Positions 32,080 through 34,518 of a DNA stretch of 34,518 bases are shown piece by piece. The translations under genes and the position numbers were made by a program. Positions within the stretch are counted from its first letter, which is position 1; each line of letters opens with the position of its first letter. The notes under the pieces were generated by a model. That model ran no database searches, was not told where the DNA came from, and was given only the letters and a program-made list of their open reading frames with translations. This DNA is from an uncultured Lachnospiraceae bacterium (GTDB taxonomy: Bacteria > Bacillota > Clostridia > Lachnospirales > Lachnospiraceae): the NCBI GenBank assembly GCA_902760415.1, contig CACWGK010000016.1, forward strand, positions 1-34,518. The letters are read 5' to 3'.

Positions 32080-33528
32080 ATGGTACATCAGTATAAATTA
32101 AATGGATATAATATCGTTCTCGATACTTGCTCTGGTTCTGTTCACAGTGTAGATGATGTGGCCTATGACATTATCGAGATGTTTCCTGATAAATCAGAGG
32201 ATGAGATAGTAGAAGAGATAATGAAGAAGTACGGCGACAGGGATGACGTAACTGAGGAAGAAGTACGTCTCTGTATAGACGACGTTCGTACTCTTCGTGA
32301 TATGAAGAAGTTATATACTCCAAATGAGTATGCCCCACTTGCAGGTGAGTTCAAGAAGCGTAGTGGAGATGTTATAAAGGCACTGTGTCTTCATGTTTCA
32401 CATACCTGTAATCTCAATTGCGAGTACTGCTTCGCGGCTCAGGGTAAGTATAACGGCGAAAGAGCTGTTATGAGCTTCGAGGTAGGTAAACGAGCTATTG
32501 ATTTCCTTGTTGAGCATAGTGGAACAAGGCATAATCTTGAAGTGGATTTCTTTGGCGGTGAGCCTCTGATGAACTGGGATGTGTGCAAGGATATCGTAAG
32601 ATATGCGCGTTCTATCGAGAAGGAAGCGGGTAAGAACTTCAGATTTACCCTTACTACTAACGGAGTACTTATAGATGATGAAGTGATTGACTTCTGTAAT
32701 AAGGAAATGAGTAACGTGGTACTTAGTCTGGATGGACGTAAGGAAGTTCATGACCGTACACGTGTAGATTATCAGGGAAATGGAAGCTATGACAAGATAG
32801 TTCCTAAGTTCAAAAAGTTAGTTGATTCCCGTGGTGGAAAGAACTACTATATGCGCGGAACCTTTACTCATTTAAATACTGATTTTACTAAGGATATATT
32901 TGCTATGGCAGATCTGGGATTCAAGGAACTCTCTATGGAACCAGTTGTTTGTAATCCTTCAGATCCATTGGCGCTTACTGAGGAAGATCTTCCTGTACTT
33001 AAGGAACAGTATGAGATTCTGGCAAAGGAAATGCTTGACCGAGATATAAAAGGCGAAGGTTTTACATTTTATCATTATATGCTGGATCTTAAGGAAGGTC
33101 CTTGTATATATAAGAGAATATCAGGATGTGGTTCGGGAACTGAATATATGGCTGTTACACCATGGGGCGACCTTTATCCTTGTCATCAGTTTGTTGGCGA
33201 TGAAAAGTACAAGCTTGGTGATATCTGGAATGGTGTCTCAAATGTGGACAGACAGGATGAGTTCCGCTACTGTAATGCTTACGCAAGACCAGAATGTCTG
33301 GACTGCTGGGCACAGCTTTACTGTTCTGGTGGATGTGCAGCAAATGCATATCATGCAACTGGAGATGTGAAGGGTATCTATGAATATGGATGTGAACTAT
33401 TCCGTAAGAGGATTGAGTGTGCTATAATGATTCAAGTAGCGCATGATGCACTTGGTCTTGCACCAGTTGAAGGTGCTACGGCAGGTGGTACGGATTGTGA
33501 GGGTTGTGATTCTGATTGCAGCGCTTAA
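32080..33528 (+). CDS. scfB: SCIFF peptide radical SAM/SPASM maturase
   Basis: A 482-residue enzyme that cross-links the ScfA peptide. The N-terminal ~90 residues (MVHQYKLNGYNIVLDTCSGS, VDDVAYDIIEMF, VTEEEVRLCIDDV) form the peptide-recognition region typical of SCIFF maturases. The radical SAM cluster motif is C110-x3-C114-x2-C117 in HTCNLNCEYCFAAQGKY, and FFGGEPLMNW is the SAM-binding GGE stretch. The SPASM region (~345-450) carries many Cys for two auxiliary clusters: CGSGTEYMAVTPWGDLYPCHQFVG, ECLDCWAQLYCSGGCAANAY and YGCELF. A final Cys-rich tail reads DCEGCDSDCSA. It is separated from its substrate gene by a terminator and the 330-bp element, rather than directly following it. AGAGG precedes the ATG; no convincing promoter of its own was found. 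Confidence 0.95.
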   Translation: MVHQYKLNGYNIVLDTCSGSVHSVDDVAYDIIEMFPDKSEDEIVEEIMKKYGDRDDVTEEEVRLCIDDVRTLRDMKKLYTPNEYAPLAGEFKKRSGDVIKALCLHVSHTCNLNCEYCFAAQGKYNGERAVMSFEVGKRAIDFLVEHSGTRHNLEVDFFGGEPLMNWDVCKDIVRYARSIEKEAGKNFRFTLTTNGVLIDDEVIDFCNKEMSNVVLSLDGRKEVHDRTRVDYQGNGSYDKIVPKFKKLVDSRGGKNYYMRGTFTHLNTDFTKDIFAMADLGFKELSMEPVVCNPSDPLALTEEDLPVLKEQYEILAKEMLDRDIKGEGFTFYHYMLDLKEGPCIYKRISGCGSGTEYMAVTPWGDLYPCHQFVGDEKYKLGDIWNGVSNVDRQDEFRYCNAYARPECLDCWAQLYCSGGCAANAYHATGDVKGIYEYGCELFRKRIECAIMIQVAHDALGLAPVEGATAGGTDCEGCDSDCSA

Positions 33529-33620
33529 GTTATCTATTGATTCACTTACAACATGGATGAATAATGCGAGCAGTATTTATACGTGAATATTTTGGAGAGG
33601 GTATTCATATATATACTGTG

Positions 33621-33660
33621 AAAATGTGACAGATGGCCATTGGCCGTTTGTCACATTTTT
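33621..33660 (+). terminator. Rho-independent terminator of scfB
   Basis: AAAATGTGACA and TGTCACATTTTT flank an inner GGCC-ATT-GGCC hairpin; T run at the 3' end. The A run at the 5' side gives it bidirectional potential. Confidence 0.85.
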
Positions 33661-33691
33661 AATAACTAAGCTAGCGTTTGCAGCACTGTAT

Positions 33692-33720
33692 GACATTTTA
33701 ATTTACGACATTTTAATTAT
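33692..33720 (+). repeat. Two tandem 15-nt repeats upstream of the histidine phosphatase gene
   Basis: GACATTTTAATT occurs twice with a period of 15 (33692 and 33707), ending 21 nt before the start codon. It could be a duplicated operator or AT-rich promoter element; I could not place a convincing -35/-10 pair. Confidence 0.5.
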
Positions 33721-33741
33721 TTATAGGTGAGATAAGACAAG

Positions 33742-34293
33742 ATGCTATATATTATGAGACACGGAAAAACTGATTGGAATGAACTTCACAAGTTGCAGGG
33801 ACATACTGATATTCCCCTGAATGAAAAGGGACGTCTTATGGCTAAGGCAGCTCATGATGAATACATGGATGTTCATATAGATCTCTGCTTTGCATCCCCT
33901 CTTATAAGAGCAAGGGAAACTGCTGAGATATTCTTGCGGGGAAGAGATATTCCTATAGAGATAGACGACAGACTTAAGGAAATGTGTTTTGGCGAATACG
34001 AAGGGACAGAGAATTCCTTTCAGATTCCTGATTGTCCGATAAATGTTATCTTTGAAGATCCAGCTGCTTATAAGCAGTCTATAAGTGGATCCGAAACTTT
34101 TGAAGAACTGTTTGCAAGAGTAGATAGCTTCCTATCTGAGAAGGTGATGCCTGAAGTTAATAGCGGAAAAGATGTCCTGATAGTCGGACATGGAGCTTTA
34201 AACTCCGCAATCATAACCAGAGTAAAAAAACTTCCGATATCTGAGTTCTGGAGCAACGGCTTAGATCAATGTAAGTTGCTTCGTCTGATATAA
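33742..34293 (+). CDS. Histidine phosphatase (phosphoglycerate mutase-like) family protein
   Basis: A 183-residue member of the histidine phosphatase superfamily. The catalytic RHG motif is in LYIMRHGKTDWNELHKLQGHTDIPLNEKGR, with the phospho-acceptor His7. ASPLIRARETAEIF supplies the second Arg, EMCFGEYEG contributes the acid/base Glu, and DVLIVGHGAL the second catalytic His. This is the pattern of broad-specificity phosphatases such as PhoE/CobC rather than the longer glycolytic GpmA (about 230-250 residues). The substrate cannot be decided from sequence. The ribosome binding site is weak (AGGTGAGA). No cobalamin genes are nearby. Probably monocistronic. Confidence 0.9.
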   Translation: MLYIMRHGKTDWNELHKLQGHTDIPLNEKGRLMAKAAHDEYMDVHIDLCFASPLIRARETAEIFLRGRDIPIEIDDRLKEMCFGEYEGTENSFQIPDCPINVIFEDPAAYKQSISGSETFEELFARVDSFLSEKVMPEVNSGKDVLIVGHGALNSAIITRVKKLPISEFWSNGLDQCKLLRLI

Positions 34294-34302
34294 TCTTAGG
34301 CT

Positions 34303-34431
34303 GGCTATATGACTTGTTTTGAATGTGGAGTCACCCGTTAGAACTTTTAAAGTCGGTTGATTCATGCTATTAAGCAAGTTTTAGAAAGAGGTTTCGGCTA
34401 TATCAAGAGTTTATAGGAAGGAGTCACCCGT
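34303..34431. repeat. Degenerate 93-bp tandem repeat
   Basis: GGCTATAT followed 16 nt later by GGAGTCACCCGT occurs at 34303 and again at 34396, exactly 93 nt apart; a third GGCTATAT lies at 34470. The first copy has a decayed partner arm (GGTTGATTC), the second an intact one. The 225-nt end of the window holds no gene that I can support. Confidence 0.55.
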
Positions 34432-34465
34432 AGATTTAGAATCGACGGGTGACTCCTTCATTTTA
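34417..34465. terminator. Hairpin terminator near the right edge
   Basis: GAAGGAGTCACCCGT and ACGGGTGACTCCTTC form a perfect 15-bp stem with a 13-nt loop, followed by ATTTTAT. It lies 124 nt after the phosphatase stop and could end that gene or one entering from the right. Confidence 0.65.
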
Positions 34466-34518
34466 TAGTGGCTATATGCCGAAAGTCATCCGGAATAGTC
34501 GCAAAAACACCTTGAAAA

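Overview
The window looks like a chromosomal segment of a low-GC Gram-positive clostridium, most likely a member of the Lachnospiraceae (Butyrivibrio/Eubacterium-like). The grounds are the AT-rich codon use, strong AGGAGG ribosome binding sites, a SCIFF ranthipeptide precursor with its radical SAM maturase, a perfect CIRCE operator, a choline-binding-repeat protein and a very large Gram-positive surface protein. The genus is inference. I saw no tRNA, rRNA, CRISPR array, transposase or phage gene.

Region 1 (1-7.5 kb): a truncated HisKA_3-type sensor kinase on the minus strand; a secreted choline-binding-repeat protein; a convergent minus-strand ABC-2 export operon (ATPase plus two permeases); a small PH-like protein; a divergent pair made of a small lipoprotein and a CinA C-terminal (PncC-type) amidase. 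Region 2 (7.7-16.5 kb): one 2913-residue surface adhesin/pilin-like protein with a signal peptide, SpaA/CnaB-like domains, six tandem Spy0128-like repeats and an atypical sorting signal. Region 3 (16.5-19.3 kb): a tight operon of a 56-residue helical protein, a zinc-ribbon membrane protein and a TPM-domain membrane protein with a poly-glycine tail.

Region 4 (19.4-31.2 kb): mostly housekeeping genes. These are pyruvate kinase, a possible 41-residue protein, the magnesium transporter MgtE behind a possible attenuator, a TetR-family regulator, a CIRCE-controlled Hsp20, a DUF3137-like membrane protein, a DUF1858 protein, isoleucyl-tRNA synthetase and glycogen phosphorylase. Region 5 (31.2-34.5 kb): the ranthipeptide locus (an unrecognised small ORF, scfA, a terminator, a 330-bp ornate inverted-repeat element, scfB), then a histidine phosphatase and a short repeat region.

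The most unusual things are: (i) the 330-bp element between scfA and scfB, which has about 40-bp imperfect terminal inverted repeats enclosing five nearly contiguous perfect hairpins that all have 3-nt loops; (ii) a SCIFF peptide with Gly where I recall the usual thioether-acceptor Thr, plus a seventh Cys; (iii) a three-copy intergenic hairpin family (TGAGTCA ... ACGTYCGACGT ... TGACTCA); (iv) an hsp20 leader in which a hairpin loop carries an anti-Shine-Dalgarno sequence, behind a promoter overlapped by CIRCE; and (v) the giant surface protein with the noncanonical anchor HIPTGD. All structures and promoters were read by eye and none was computed.
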